The notes under the pieces: model-generated
Databases searched by the model: none
Told to the model about the DNA's origin: nothing
Seen by the model: only the letters and a program-made list of their open reading frames with translations
Translations under genes and position numbers: made by a program
Shown: positions 22,392 to 35,222 of the stretch, in pieces
Layout: each line of letters opens with the position of its first letter
Numbering within the stretch: position 1 is the stretch's first letter
Assembly (NCBI GenBank): GCA_963971225.1
Contig: OZ020269.1
Location: 108,633,486 to 108,697,485 of the forward strand
Length of the DNA stretch: 64,000 bases
Direction: 5' to 3'
DNA from: Melieria omissa
Taxonomy: Eukaryota > Arthropoda > Insecta > Diptera > Ulidiidae

Positions 22392-25300
22392 ATATCTATC
22401 TATACTGGCCTCGATGTGTACACAATTACAAACTAAATCCACTCAGGATATGATTAGAGCCCTTGCAGATATTTTTCAGAAAGAAAATATCAACACGCGG
22501 CATTCAATTCGAGTGATTCAATCTGCCAAACCGACAGCAGCTCACTAATGTTTGGTCTTCCAGCTGACTGCCGCCTGCACTTCAATAAAACAAATATTTT
22601 AATGCATTTGTGGGAGTGTTGCCAGGCGAGATGGCAAACAACAGGCAATCACATCGGCGGTGGAATTGTGCAACGCGCTGGACGAGGCAAAAGTGCGGCC
22701 AACTGCAAATAGCGACGAAGCACACCGCCGCACAAACATTTGTGCTGGGAATAGGTGTAAGTAGGCATATAAGCGCTTGCATATGCTTAACATATGTACG
22801 TGTGCATGTATTGCTGCTGCTGTCAATCGATTGCAACTTGCAGCGCATGATTAAGCGTTACTGCCGGCTGCGTGCGCGTGCGGCATTACAATTAGTTTTC
22901 ATATGCAAATTCGCTGCTGCTGCCGCTGCCGCTTCGAGATTGCAATTGAGGAATAGAAAAGATATGGTAATGGGTAATTAATTACCAATTGATACCAACC
23001 CAAGAAGACTAATGGCGAATTAACGCAAGCTGCAGTAATGGACTGAGCGAAGGCCGCCAGGGTGAGGGGCAACTGCAACAAGTGAGTATTGCCGCCATTG
23101 CAGCAGATACCGTCAACAACAGCATTCTCAACATTGCCAACGCCTTACGCCGGAATGTCCTGCTTTGCGGCGATGGCGGTCATTGCAATGATGACGAACC
23201 AGTTTGCTGCGGCAGCGGAAATAGCAATGTCAGAGTCGCCAACGACAACAACATAACAGCAACAGAAAGACTAAAATTGCTTGCAGCAACAAGAATACGA
23301 CAACGACATACTTGTACAACCGAGTGGACACAAGGTATACACTATTGTCCAGCAGAGATGGGCGTAGTCGGTCGATTAGAATGCGTCGCGGTCCTCATAG
23401 ATAGCGAAATGCCTCACATTGTGGCACGTTGCTATCCCGCCTCGATTTTGGTTATAAACAAATCTTTTAAACGGGAACAATTTAATGTCGTAAATTGGAT
23501 CTTAAAGTCAAAGCACCAAAAGGCATTATGTCGGTAGAAACACAAAGCGAACGTCGATCAGCAGGACGAGTGAGGTACAGCGAGGACAAACAGGAAACAC
23601 GAAGCGCAAACAGCGGATTGGTGTGAGTTGCCAAGCTGACGCTTCCTCATGGCAGCGATGTAGGGTCCAGCAGCAACAGCAAGCAAATTGCACACAAAAA
23701 TTCCAAACGTCATGCAAAGCAACATGTCAAACTTTTCCTGTTATTGCCCGATGTTGCCATTACATACATTGTATGTGCATAATTGTTGCTGTTGCTGTTA
23801 CTGTGGCTGCGGCGGCTATTTGCAGCGCTATGCAGTTGTGGCCGCAACTTGCATTTGTGACACCTGCTGCAGAGCTCGCACGTCTGCTGCGACCAGCAGT
23901 TGCAGCAACGACATCTACGAGGCGTTGTAAGTTTGAGCTGAACGCACAGCCACGTCAACAGCAATAACAACAAGAAGCACAGTAGGTATTAATTTGTGGC
24001 AACGTCAACTTCGCCAATTGTAGCCAGCATTAACGGCGACAATAACAACAGCAAAATGTTGCCGCACCAACGGCAACAACAACAAATTGCACATTTAATA
24101 TGCAGATTGCGTCTTGTTGCCGTCGCCGTCGTCGTCGTCGTTGCTGCAATAGCGGCCGCGGCAATTTTTTTCAGCCAGCGTTGTTGTTAGGCTGTTGTCG
24201 TTGCTGTTGTTGTTGTCGTTTTTAACAAGCAAAACCCGTGTAGAACCAGAAATGTTTGCAACGCAAACAAGAACAGCAACAACCACAGCCACCACGGCCA
24301 ACTACAACGAAAGTAAAGAGTGAAATTACAATTTTTACATAGTTTGGCTCGCCGGCGGCCGAAAGAAATTGGCAATGGGTCGCTCCGCCACGCTGCCTGT
24401 CGCCTTTTTTAGTCATGTAGAAAAATTAAATATGTACTCATTGTTGTTGCTTTTCAATTAAAGCGCCTGCGGGCAACAGGCAAAGGCCCGTGTGGCCCAG
24501 CTCACCCCCCGCGCTGCAACAGGTCCGCATCGAATGAAACTGATAAAAGTTGTGTGCATAAAACAACAACACAAAAACGCATGGAATTGAATTTGTTGCT
24601 GCTGCATGTTGCATGCGCGGCGGCGGTCACCGGGCACCCAGACTGGTCATGGCTTGGCCAACGCCTGAGCGCAGCTGCGGCCCGTGTATGTGCAAGTTGT
24701 TGTTGCCGTTATGCTTTGCAGCTTTTCACACAGATTGCCAACAATTAATTTCCGTGTAAGTTTTGCTGCTGCTTGTAGGCTGAGCCCTCCACTTGCCCCT
24801 CAAGCTGAAGCCGACTGCGGCTTCGACTTCGACTTCGAATCCAGCTTTTTGCGACTTTTACGTTGTAGCCGGCCGATTGGCATTATATCTTTTCATCTGA
24901 AAGATAAAATTATGATTGAGGCGTGGCGTACAAGTGCAGTTACTTTTAATTGAATTGGATGAAATTAGTTCCACGCGGTTCACTTCTGCTCACTTTGCAT
25001 TATTTTTGAGTGTTGTGCTGTGTTGTTGCTCGAAGTTCCTCTTTCATTCCACTCAGCTAAAGAAGCTCGTAAGCGGTAGAATTCTTGAGCTAAGCATAAC
25101 TACTCACATTACATCAAATACCTGACCGCCCCTGTTCAGGGAAAGTCGCATTTCAAGTTCGGACCAAACCGAATCTTGCATTCTTCTTGCGGGATCTCTC
25201 AATAAAGTTTTCCGCTGTATTCCGGTGTCTTGTTTTGGCATTGTCCGCCATTCTCGTAGTCCATTAATTTCCTATATCTCAAAATTAAATCTCGCCTTGT

Positions 25301-28300
25301 GTGACGTTACTTAGGCGCCAAACTCGTTGCGCATAATTTGCCGCTCATCAGAAGCAAACAACTGAAAGTCGGACGAACCTACATTCGCCGTCAAGCGTAT
25401 CCAGTGAATCAATACATTGAAACGGGCAGCAAGTTGCTGTGCTTCAGCGTTGTTTTCCAGTGCCCAATGGCGACTTATGCTAAAAATGGTAGCAGCCAAA
25501 TGTGACGATTTGAATAATTGAATTTTAATTATAATCGACTTCGAAATACGTTCAAGTGTCAAATTGTACGTGTACAAAGTGGCAAGCAGAAGAAAGCAAA
25601 ACCTTTACAAAAGACGAACGGCGACGAAACGAGCAGACGCAACAGTGCGGGTATTCCCTCTTTGCTGGAAACGGCGACAGTGGCGCGCAACTTGGACTCC
25701 GAGTTCTGGGGCCAAGGTATCCCAAGTGGCAAAGCGATGGAAACCCGATGCGGTTGCGGGCCTGTCGTGCAGCGGGGAGTGAATGCCCACATGAATGAAG
25801 AAGCCGCGGCAGCAACGCGACAATTGTGAATTCCAAGCGCCCTGTGAGCGTCATACACAAAATGTAAAGCAACAGGAATAACTAAAGCAACATGCAATGC
25901 ATATGCGATTTTTACGACAGCCGCAACAGCAAATGCCGTTGCCGCAGAATAACAAATGACAAAAATCAACACTTTTTTTTCGCCGAAGGGAAGCAACGGT
26001 CGACGGGCCCATGTTCTCGTAGAAATGTTGGACACGCATCGCGATTTAAATGCTGATAAAATGCCGATTTTGTTGTTGCTTTTTGGTGCCGTACTGTACA
26101 CAAATAGCGGCGGTTGACGCATAAATTCGAATTTCAATAAACCGAAACTGTCGAAGACGCACGAGTGATAGCGCACCAAGCACACAGCCAAATCAAATAA
26201 TTGAACTTATAACGTGACGAGAGCCGGAGTGATAACATAAATTAGTTGGATAGAGCGCAAAAAGTGGCCGAGTGCGGTCTGAGGCCGGCGCGCATGCGTG
26301 GAAAAGCCACAGTATCGGCTGCTCTAAATGCAGACAACGGAATGTCAAATGCTTGTGCGCCCAAAAAATATTATCTGTCAGCTAGTTGTTGTTGTAGCTG
26401 TTACTGTTGGCGCACACACACACTCACATACGCAAATGTATGCAAGAACGGGAATGTGTGCGCGCGAGGGACAGTTGGAATTAATGAGCTGCGCCGCGTA
26501 CTTCGAGAAGTATTGATCGCTCCATAGGTGCCGATTGGCCGAGCTGCGGACTGATGGGTGTGTGTCGGCCTAGTGAACCCAGCAGGAAAATTTGCGCTTC
26601 TGGAACTCGTCTGAAATCCGTGAGCCAAGACCAACGCCTAGCTTGAAAAACTATTATACAACAAAAAATATCCGACAAATGTCGTTTGCGGCTCTGAAGA
26701 ATATTTCGACTTTTTCGACTCACATCTCGATATAAAGATCGATTCGGCAGTGCAAAACATTGCTGCTGGCCTTCTGCACGCAAAGGGGTTCGATTTCTCT
26801 GCTGATTTGCATGCAAATACGTTTGACAGTTCGTCAATGCAATGCGCCGTGAAATATTTACACGTGCAGCTCGCAACTGTTTTTCCAGTTGTGCGCGAAC
26901 CAATTTGGCTTTGCGCCCGAACGTTTTGAAGTGCAATTTACGTTTACTCGTATTTGTCTCTAATTCCTGGCCGTGTCCCTGCCGCCCCCCAATGCCGCTC
27001 CAGCGTAGGCGGTGAGCTATTGTTCCTATTTGGTATTTTCAATAGTTGCGCCCGACACGGGCACGGGCGCACTTGCCGGCCTCATAACTGTCAATTTGTT
27101 ATTTATCAAGCTGGTCGCAATTTTTGACATTTTACGTGTACGTCAAAGTATTTTTAATTTTTCCGATATCTGCTCGCACGCACGTCTAACATTGCTGTCA
27201 ATTGTTGGATTGTTTTCGTTGTTGGTTTTTGGTGGCGCTTTTTTGGAATTCAGTTTCGTATGTCTGGTTTTTATTTATCCATGTTTGTGGGTCTGTGATT
27301 TGTTTATGGGTTACACTGTGCCGTCGCGTACTTTTGAAATTCAATTCCATTTCACACTAAGTGGTTCAAAGGGTAAGCGGTTCGAAATGTTTGCTCTGCA
27401 TTTGTGTATTTTTAGCATTGCTTCGTCGCGGTTCATGGAGAGGGAAGTGGTTATTGTTCGATTGTGAGTGAATGTGAGTGAGACAGTACGAAGACCAATA
27501 AAACAAGTCGTTAGTTTTGTGAAAACGCATTTATGCTACGAATTTTTAATCAAATAAGTTGGTTGAAAGTGTAAAACAGCCTAATTTGATAATTTTTTGC
27601 AACTAGTTACATGGAAAATTACGCTGAAGAGCAGAACACTAAACCAATAATAATTTTTGAACATGTGCTAAGGTGTTGTTAAGTACCTTCAAATAGCCAT
27701 TACAAACTTAAGAAATCTGGAATTCATTTCACTCAGCGACAAACTCATTTAGCAGTCGCATTAAAATTGATGTCTGGCGCCCAAAAATTACAAACTTCCG
27801 ATATCAATTAAAATGTTTGCACGTCGCAAACGTCGCCATACCATAAAATGTCGTACGTATCAAATGCTTCCGCAATTAAATTCGTACACAAAAAATAAAA
27901 GAATACATATATATAAACATACGCAACTGGGAGGGGAGAAGAGGGGCGAGGCGCGAATTTAAAAATGTCAGCACCGTACATTTCTTGGCTGCTTCCTACT
28001 GTGCTGCTGACTTCAAAAATGAACGGAAAACCCTCAAGACGACATTAAAGAATTTCGTCTGCTGATGGCCGACTGCAGGCGCACAACACTTTGCAACATT
28101 GCCAAAGTGGGCAACGGGCAACAACAACAATTGCCTCAAAAGTGAAAAGGAAGAGGCTCGAAACGGTGGCGAACGCATTGGACACATGCACTGACGACAC
28201 TTCAAAAGGAACGAGCGCCATATTGATAGACCGACAGAGAAAGGAAAATCGAACAAATCGGCAAATGCGCAAAAATCGAAGGAATCGCACAAATGTGTAA

Positions 28301-28379
28301 ATTTAGAAACGTTTAAGTGAAGACCACCGCAATTTGCTGCCATATTGAATAGACAACTGCAACAACAACTAGACCAACA
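22392..28379. other. Noncoding region, low-complexity ORFs only
   Basis: Rich in CAA, CAG and GTT triplets. Several frames exceed 100 codons (23082-23537 plus; 25559-26191 minus, 210 codons; 27012-27467 plus), but they show no domain and overlap frames on the opposite strand. At 25559-25870 at least six frames are open together, which indicates few A/T-rich stop words and not coding. At 24830-24850 there is a short GACTTC repeat. I see no tRNA or microRNA here. Confidence 0.5.
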
Positions 28380-28575
28380 ACAAAGCAGCAGCACTAAATG
28401 GCGACAAAAGCGAATTTTAGAAAATATCGAAAATCGTTGCGAAAATCAGAAGAAAACAGTGCCAACCGCGCAGCAAAACGAGTAAATCGAAAACAGTAAA
28501 AGCGACGAAAATAACGCAACTGCTCAACAGTTCAACGACCAATGATCGCTTTTCGACCGTCTGGCAGTTTCATCA

Positions 28576-28722
28576 ATGAACGCCGGCGTCGGACACATTA
28601 GCGCCAAAAGAGGTGTCAGCAGCGGCGCGCAGCGACTTTTTGACCGCAGAGCGAGCATTGTCAGCAGTTCCCGGTGCTCGGCGGCCGATCCCGCCACTTT
28701 CAAACTCCAATCTCAGCATTGA
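28576..28722 (+). CDS. Possible small ORF, 48 aa, unknown
   Basis: The ATG at 28576 (context CATCAATGA) opens 48 codons to the TGA at 28720-28722. The peptide begins MNAGVGHISAKRGVSSGAQR and is Ser/Arg/Ala-rich, with a DRRASIVSSSRC stretch that looks like a basic kinase-site motif. No signal peptide or membrane segment is visible. Many codons end in G or C, unlike the surrounding AT-rich DNA. The preceding 190 bases are A-rich, as in fly leaders, and an in-frame TGA lies upstream at about 28541. It could be a short protein, the first exon of a larger gene read past its donor, or chance. I do not recognise it. Confidence 0.25.
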   Translation: MNAGVGHISAKRGVSSGAQRLFDRRASIVSSSRCSAADPATFKLQSQH

Positions 28723-31193
28723 AATGCATATTGCACGGCCCTTTTTCGGCTGCGCCAAAGTTTCGTTGTGGATGGCTGTGAATTCGGTGTCATGCCGACA
28801 CACGCCGCGCGTCTGCGTCTGACATTCTATTGAAAGCGACGACACATACGAGTCTATTTTGAAATGGACCGATAGACAGGCGATCAGTTGGTCGATTGTC
28901 TGGCTGTCTGATTGCTGCCGTCGTTGGGATTGTGCCTTGCGACAGCTATTTATTTCGAAATGAAACGAAATGCAAATGCGACGATTTTGTGCCTTTCTTC
29001 AGCTGCTGCGCTTCTTCTGCGTGATTCGATTCAGCGATCGACTGTCTTCGCACGCATACACAAAATTTTTTCAAATAGAGCAGCCGCAGTGACAGTCTAT
29101 TGTTGTTGTGCTACTCCGATCGGCTGACTATCGGTTGTCATTCTGAAATGCCCACATTTTCGCCGAAAGTCGCGCGCCTCTATTTCAAGCTATTCTCAGC
29201 TTTATTTGAATTTGTTGACGTTCCTTCTGTTCGATTCATTGGCAACTCCACTGCGATTCATTGTGCGCCGCTGCCGTTTGTGCTTCTCTGGTCGAATTCG
29301 GCTATTAGGTATTCTAATTACAAATTCTAGAATCGTTTAAAATCGTTTCGACATTAGTCAGCGGCGAGCGCGGAGCCTTAAAAGCACCGCATTTGACTCG
29401 AATTCAATTTTGTAACAAATTTGCTTTTTTCTGTTCAAGTACTCGTAGTGAAAATTTATTTGAATTTCGAATGCGAAAATTCCAGCAAGAAGTGAGCTGC
29501 CGTTAGGGGCGGTCCACGATTAGCTTGAAGGTAAATTTATTTTTAGAAAAATCTGAAGCTGAAGTCTTTTGCTGATCATTACTGTCAAAATATGTGCGGA
29601 AGGTTGACAGTTTGGCACGTTGACAGTTCGCTTCAGGTGCCCCGGAGCATGTCATAAAAAATATTGTTCTCAGCAGCGCTCACGGTCAGTGCCAAATTGT
29701 GCCAGCGTCGTTGCTAATGGCCCAAAAATGTGTAATGTGAATGTTTTTATACATTCACACATACATATACATATTTTATATATGTATCATATATACATAT
29801 ATATATATAAATGTGCTTCTACTTATGTACATATATTCGTATTTGTTGTATGTATTAGCGAAGGTGTTGTGACTTTGACGATGTCCCATCGAACTGCTCC
29901 ACATTCTTAAAGCGAACAATTATCTCAACGAATTCCAGTCAATAGACCACGCAGTGACCTTTTATGATATCATGTATGTATGTATAATCGTACAACGATA
30001 CGATTGCTTTAATGCGCTTAACCACTGCTCGTCAATCGTGCAGACAATGTAACGATACGGACGGACAGACAGATATCGGCGGCCAGTTGCTTGTTGTTGG
30101 ATGATAATACAACAAGAATAACAATATTATTTGACATAATTATCGGCGTATTTAATCGTGTATAACATAACGGGCATTCTCGGTGCTCTGCCACCACCCG
30201 CACCGCACCGCGCGCCCTCTTTCTGCATTCCGAATTCAACTTAATTGACAGCTTTATTTGCTTTGACTCGCACCGTCCTACATATGTATGTACATACAAA
30301 CCCGCTTGTGCACATACAAACATATTTCAATCAACATGTCTTCACTCGCTCAGTCATTCAGTCACTCATTCGGGCACGTCTGCTGCCGCTTTATTCGCCA
30401 TCATCATCGCCAACTTCAGCCGCGCCATCCGCGGCTTCTGACAGCTTGATGTGTAGTTCAGTTGTTGTTGTTGTTGTTGCTATTGCTATTGAATTGTTGT
30501 TTTTGTCAATTCGTATAAGAGGGTATTTATTGTGACTGCCAATGCCGTTGATCAGCAACAGCAGGAGCAGCAACATTAATGACGTTTGTTGCTTTTGCTT
30601 TCGTTACCTACCGACGCTGGCAATGCTTATTGCAGTGACAGAAGAAATGACAACTGCAGCTACTGTAACATGTTTATCCTCCAAATATCTGTCTCGGCGC
30701 GCATGGATTTCGAGAAATTTACGCTTATTTGTTTTCGTAGCAAATAATGAAAACAGCGTTATTTGGCCGCCGGTATTTACACGCTGCTCAACAGGTGTTT
30801 TCACGCAGTTTGTGCTGCGTCGGCATTCCCACTTCAGCTGTGTTGACACTTTTCTTTGTCCAGAGTCAAAGTTGTCAAGCGCCCAGCAGACATATGTACA
30901 GAACTTTTAGTAAAGACGGTGAACGCAAACCATACTTGATCAGTTAAGTCTATCCTATTCGATCGTACATATCTATTCTAAATTTAATATTTTTATATAT
31001 TTTATTATATCTCAGCCCGCCATATCCCAATGCATACAACTCCATTCTATTCTCTAACTCTCGAAAAAATAATTATCCTTCTTCTCGTCTGCTCAATCTT
31101 CTTTATGTTTGTAAAAATGCTTCTCTCAAAGCCACCACCGCAAAAGTTCAATTCCCGAATAAGTAAAAACACAACTAAACAATTACATAGATA
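28723..31193. other. Noncoding region, AT microsatellite
   Basis: It contains an ATAC/TATA-rich microsatellite at about 29749-29812 and a GTT run near 30460-30480. The text TTGACAGTT occurs twice near 29604-29628. No coding motif seen. Confidence 0.55.
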
Positions 31194-31275
31194 AAGACGG
31201 CAATAAGGGGCAGAATAGATCAACTTTGGTCTCAGTGCACATTTCCCCTTTCAAATCTATCTAAGACGGCAATAA
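31194..31275. mobile_element. 56-bp retroposon-like insertion with 13-bp target duplication
   Basis: The 13-mer AAGACGGCAATAA occurs at 31194-31206 and again at 31263-31275. Between them (31207-31262) lies a 56-bp segment beginning GGGGCAGAATAGATCAAC, which is the second copy of the dispersed repeat at 21705-21760. A perfect 13-bp direct repeat around a dispersed sequence is the mark of a target-primed (LINE/SINE-type) or similar insertion. The inserted unit is too short to code and probably represents only the 3' end of a longer family. Confidence 0.8.
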
Positions 31276-34200
31276 AGTGTCAAAATCAGAAGGTGCAATA
31301 ATTGAACAACTGAGTTGAGTGAGAAAGACCACCACTCGAATGACGACAGCACCAATTCACACGCGCACACAGCAAGCAAATGGCAAATCGGAAAGAATAG
31401 CCCCAAGTTCGAGGAGGAGTGGCGGCGAGTGCCCCAGTTGCCGAACAAATAAAGATAACATTTCAAATAACCATCAAGTGGCGTGTAAGGAGCGCGGAAT
31501 CCGCGATACTCCATGAACGACCACAACTGCCATGAAGGCATTCACAACACATGTTAGATAAGTGAGAACTCCGTCCTGAACTAACCGATTGGGTCTGGTT
31601 GGCGTTTTATCATGGCGTGGTGTTGTTATTGTGGCGATTGGTGTCCGAATCGATAAGCGTTGGTGTATTGACACGGCACATGAGACTGTGGATTAGATGC
31701 GGCAACATACGGGTCAATTATTTGCTGCTGGGCTTCAATGAAGTTTATGGAGTTCCTGTTCACTGGACTGGCGAAGTTCGCATCGAGTATTACCTCGAAC
31801 AAGATTCCCTGCACTGAAATAATTTGAACTCGGTCCACCTAAACTGCCAAACCACATCGCCCACAAAATGCGCCGACTGACTGCAATGCATTACAATATA
31901 TTTTCTTTATTATTTTTACTTCGCTTCCCTTCGGATATACGTTGGAGCGATAATGCTCACAACCTCAACTGTCGCACATTCTCACACTTGGAAATTTAAT
32001 CGCCCCGTTTGCTCGCACTCGGGTCTGAATTGCACTTATTTGAAACCCGAAATTCGTTTCGCCCCACTTGAACCGCCGCGGCACTCACTTCTTCCAACGC
32101 TTCAGCCTTCGGATTATCCATGAGCTGAGGAAAAAATGCTGATAAGTCAAGCGCCCAGTAATGGAACCTCTCTACTTCTTATTTTGCTGCTGTCAACATC
32201 GCTGTTCCTTCGACACCAACAACAATGCATTATCTCAAATTTGCCAGCCACAACATGGAAGGAAAATATGAACGCACCCATACCGGAGACCAGGGCGCAC
32301 AATGAGAAAGAACGCGGGCACACAAATCAAATGCAAAAAATGTCAAATGAATAATTGTTGCTGCTTGAATATCCGCTATCCACTTTCAAGCCAATCTGCA
32401 GTTACCACACTTCACAGGCCGCCATATCAAATTCGCTCGCTCACTCGCTCGAGTTATCGCTTCGGGTGAGTAACAGCTCGAGCGGTGCTTTTCGCTTTCG
32501 AAACTGGCGACGGTGACCAAGGCACTTGGGAACCCAATCGGACTGTAAAACGATTAAAAAAGTGGGAAAAATAAATGCACATGTTAGCACATTTACACAA
32601 TTTCATTCATAAAATGAGTATTTGCTGAAATGGCGAAAGGATTCCATTTAAGAATGGATGTACGAGGTGTGTGAGAAAGCCTGAGGAACGGGCCGCTTCT
32701 TTTGTAAACCGTAAAACTACTTGTTCTATCATATTCACAGCACGAATATGAACTTTTCGATTGAACCCTGTAAGGAGATTTTTTTTGAGTCACCAAAGAC
32801 ATTTCCTTCCATTCAATTTGCCGTCTGCTTTCGATCTGCAAAGAAGTTGAGCAACCACCAGAATTAAATAGCGCAAGCTCAGATAATGGAAACAGCTGAG
32901 TAAGATAAGCGGGAGGAAGAGCAGGCGCGAGGCATTCAAGCAGAATTGATACCAAACTAGAGACGGAAGATGGTGTCCACTACGAAACGATGAACTACAA
33001 CAGGCATACGGATGTATGTACAAAGGTATGCAGGTACGTTTGTACCAACTACCAGCGAGTCACTCGGTGACCAGATGTGTCCAACTCGAACAGGTGGAAG
33101 GAATTAAGTACGTGTAAATGCTCAAGTATAAAAATCTAATGGTGCTTTTAATTACCAGCTACTTAAGTTGCAATTACAAAATTGATGCAATTTAAATGCA
33201 AAACTTGACGTATTGCAGCCCGACTGAGCGATGACAATAATTGCCACTACGACAGCCAAGAAAATCAGCCACCTTGCACACAAAATGGAAAATGAACTGG
33301 CTGCCGCTGGAGGAACGGGTTTCGCGACTCGTCGGAGATGTTGCCGTGCGTCTTGACAGCCAGCGCAGCGTGATTTGCTGCTATTCGTGGGGTGCGCTGA
33401 AATTCTAACGTGCCGGCGAAGTACATATTTAGCTGGACAGCGTCGCCGCCAGGTGATAGATACATCAGATGCGGAGATAGGCAGCGCGACAGGTATGCAG
33501 ATAGCGCTGCTCGCTGTTAGATATTAGCTGTGGGAGACGTGTGTTCGTAATGGCTTTTGCCTGAGCTGCCTGCTAACGATTAAAATCGCTGTTGTTGTCG
33601 TATCTGTTGTTGGTGTTGCTGTTGCTATTGTAATCACAATAATAATCTCACACCTGTTACGCTTATTAATGAGAGTGCAGAGAACAGTCGCAGGTGAGGG
33701 CTTTGTGTGACTACTGGAATTAGCTGGTTTTCATGCGAGCCGCAGCAGCAAATAACGCACTTTTTATTACAACTATTTGCTTAATAAAAACGTTTACAAA
33801 AGAATTGTAATTTTCTTAGCGATCGAAAATTATTAAATTAAACATTTGCGTTGTGTGCCATGTTCATTCACTGTTTATGACCGCAAGCTTTGGCCATTTT
33901 CACAGCGCACTTAGCACCGATTCGCCAGCTGCGGTCACTGTGGTTCGTTCGTTGTTGTGCTCGTTAATGATTTTCCGTTTTATTAATTGCGCAATCGCAA
34001 CGGTCAATAGTTATGGCGAGTGGTGGCTGATGGTGGCGGTGGTGGCCATGTCTTTATTGCCACACTTGGCGCCACACTTAAGAGTCCGTGCCAGTTTTTG
34101 CTGATCGACGTGCGCGCACCCCGAAACGCGTCAAAAGCACAGGTGGCGGCAGCGCGGCGCCGCTGTCGAGCAGCAGGCGGTCAAAATTAATAACAATTAT

Positions 34201-34648
34201 GTTCTTATTTTTACAACAACTTTGTATAATAATGAAGTACTTATTAATCGGCGGCAGCTCGCAACTATCGACAACAGAATCGGCCACTGCAGGTTACCCA
34301 GTTGGCGGCCACTGATCGGCTGAAGCATTCCGAAAGCGGTTTTGCACGCGCCCGACGCAGTAGCCGACATTGGCGATTAGTGCTGACAAGAACAAATTAG
34401 TTGCAAGGAAATGACTCATTTTTGATTCATTTTCAAATGTCGGCATTCTTGCAATTTTATGGCTGATAGTTAAAAGCTCGAAATGAAAATGTTGCAAATT
34501 GCAGATTTATTGAGAAATTGCATTTTTATTTTAATATTGCAGAGAGGTTAGAATTGCTCAGCCCACCGGGAATCTTGAACTTTTTCAAGAAGTTTCTAGT
34601 AAGTATATGTGGCAGAGTGATTTTAGTTGGCTGCAAGTGAAATCAAGT
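31276..34648. other. Noncoding region, no gene seen
   Basis: Mixed composition with GTT/GTC repeats near 33590-33630. A minus frame at 32593-32955 (120 codons) has no recognisable domain. Nothing else defensible. Confidence 0.5.
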
Positions 34649-34650
34649 TA

Positions 34651-35220
34651 CAGTTTGTCAAGTAAATGTTTGCAAATTTAAAGAAGGTAGAAACTTATTT
34701 TGAAAAGCTTATAATATAACAGAAATTGCAATATTTTGAAATTATTTGAAAAATATCGATAAATTGAATATTTCACTCTCATATAATATCAAAGTAATGT
34801 CTATTTGATTCGCGTATTGAAGGGCGAATTGATTTGAAAGTATCTCCTGGACGACCTAGAAAACTGTCTGACAGAGAAGAAAGAAAAATCATCCGAAAAG
34901 CTCGTGAAAACCCCCGTATCTCAGCTTTGGATAAAAAAAATAGAATGCGGAACTGATGTATCTCATGAAACTGTTCGGAACTGTACGGCGCCAAATTTTC
35001 TATGCAATCTTAGTTTTGAAAGAAGACGAATTTTTTGACAGTTTGAAATATAGCTTCATTCCTTTTTTGATTTTTTACACTGTTTTCGCGTATCAAATAG
35101 ACATTACTAATAATCTATATTTAAAAAATTTCAAAATATTGAATTTTCTGTTATATTTATAAGCTTTTCAAAATAACTTTTCTACAAACATTTACTTGCA
35201 AACATTTACTTGACAAACTG
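34651..35220 (+). mobile_element. Tc1-like element with long inverted repeats, internally deleted
   Basis: The two ends are inverted copies. They begin CAGTTTGTCAAGTAAATG (34651, and 35220 read backwards), share TTATTTTGAAAAGCTTATA and ATTTTGAAAT words, and share a further AGTAATGTCTATTTGAT word about 150 bp in. The TIRs are therefore roughly 140-170 bp with small gaps. TA flanks both ends (34649-34650 and 35221-35222), as expected for Tc1/mariner insertion. Between the TIRs is a piece of Tc1 transposase. The total of 570 bp is about a third of a complete Tc1-like element, and the catalytic domain is missing, so it is non-autonomous. The long TIRs would let a transcript fold into a hairpin. 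Confidence 0.92.
34822..34990 (+). pseudogene. Tc1-like transposase fragment (DNA-binding region)
   Basis: The + strand reads GRIDLKVSPGRPRKLSDREE followed by RKIIRKARENPRISALD. This is the GRPRK linker (AT-hook-like) and second helix-turn-helix of Tc1-family transposases. The reading then shifts frame, and a CISHETVR-like remnant can be traced near 34960-34980. The DDE catalytic domain is absent. Confidence 0.88.
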
Positions 35221-35222
35221 TA

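Noticed and set aside
23082..23537. 151-codon open frame
   Set aside because: Asn/Ala/Arg-rich from CAA/GCA triplets, no motif, no supporting context.
25559..26191. 210-codon open frame on the minus strand
   Set aside because: At least six frames on both strands are open at 25559-25870 and no motif is visible.
27012..27467. 151-codon hydrophobic frame that resembles a membrane protein
   Set aside because: Hydrophobicity follows from T-rich DNA (Phe, Leu, Val codons). No family features, leader or splice context.
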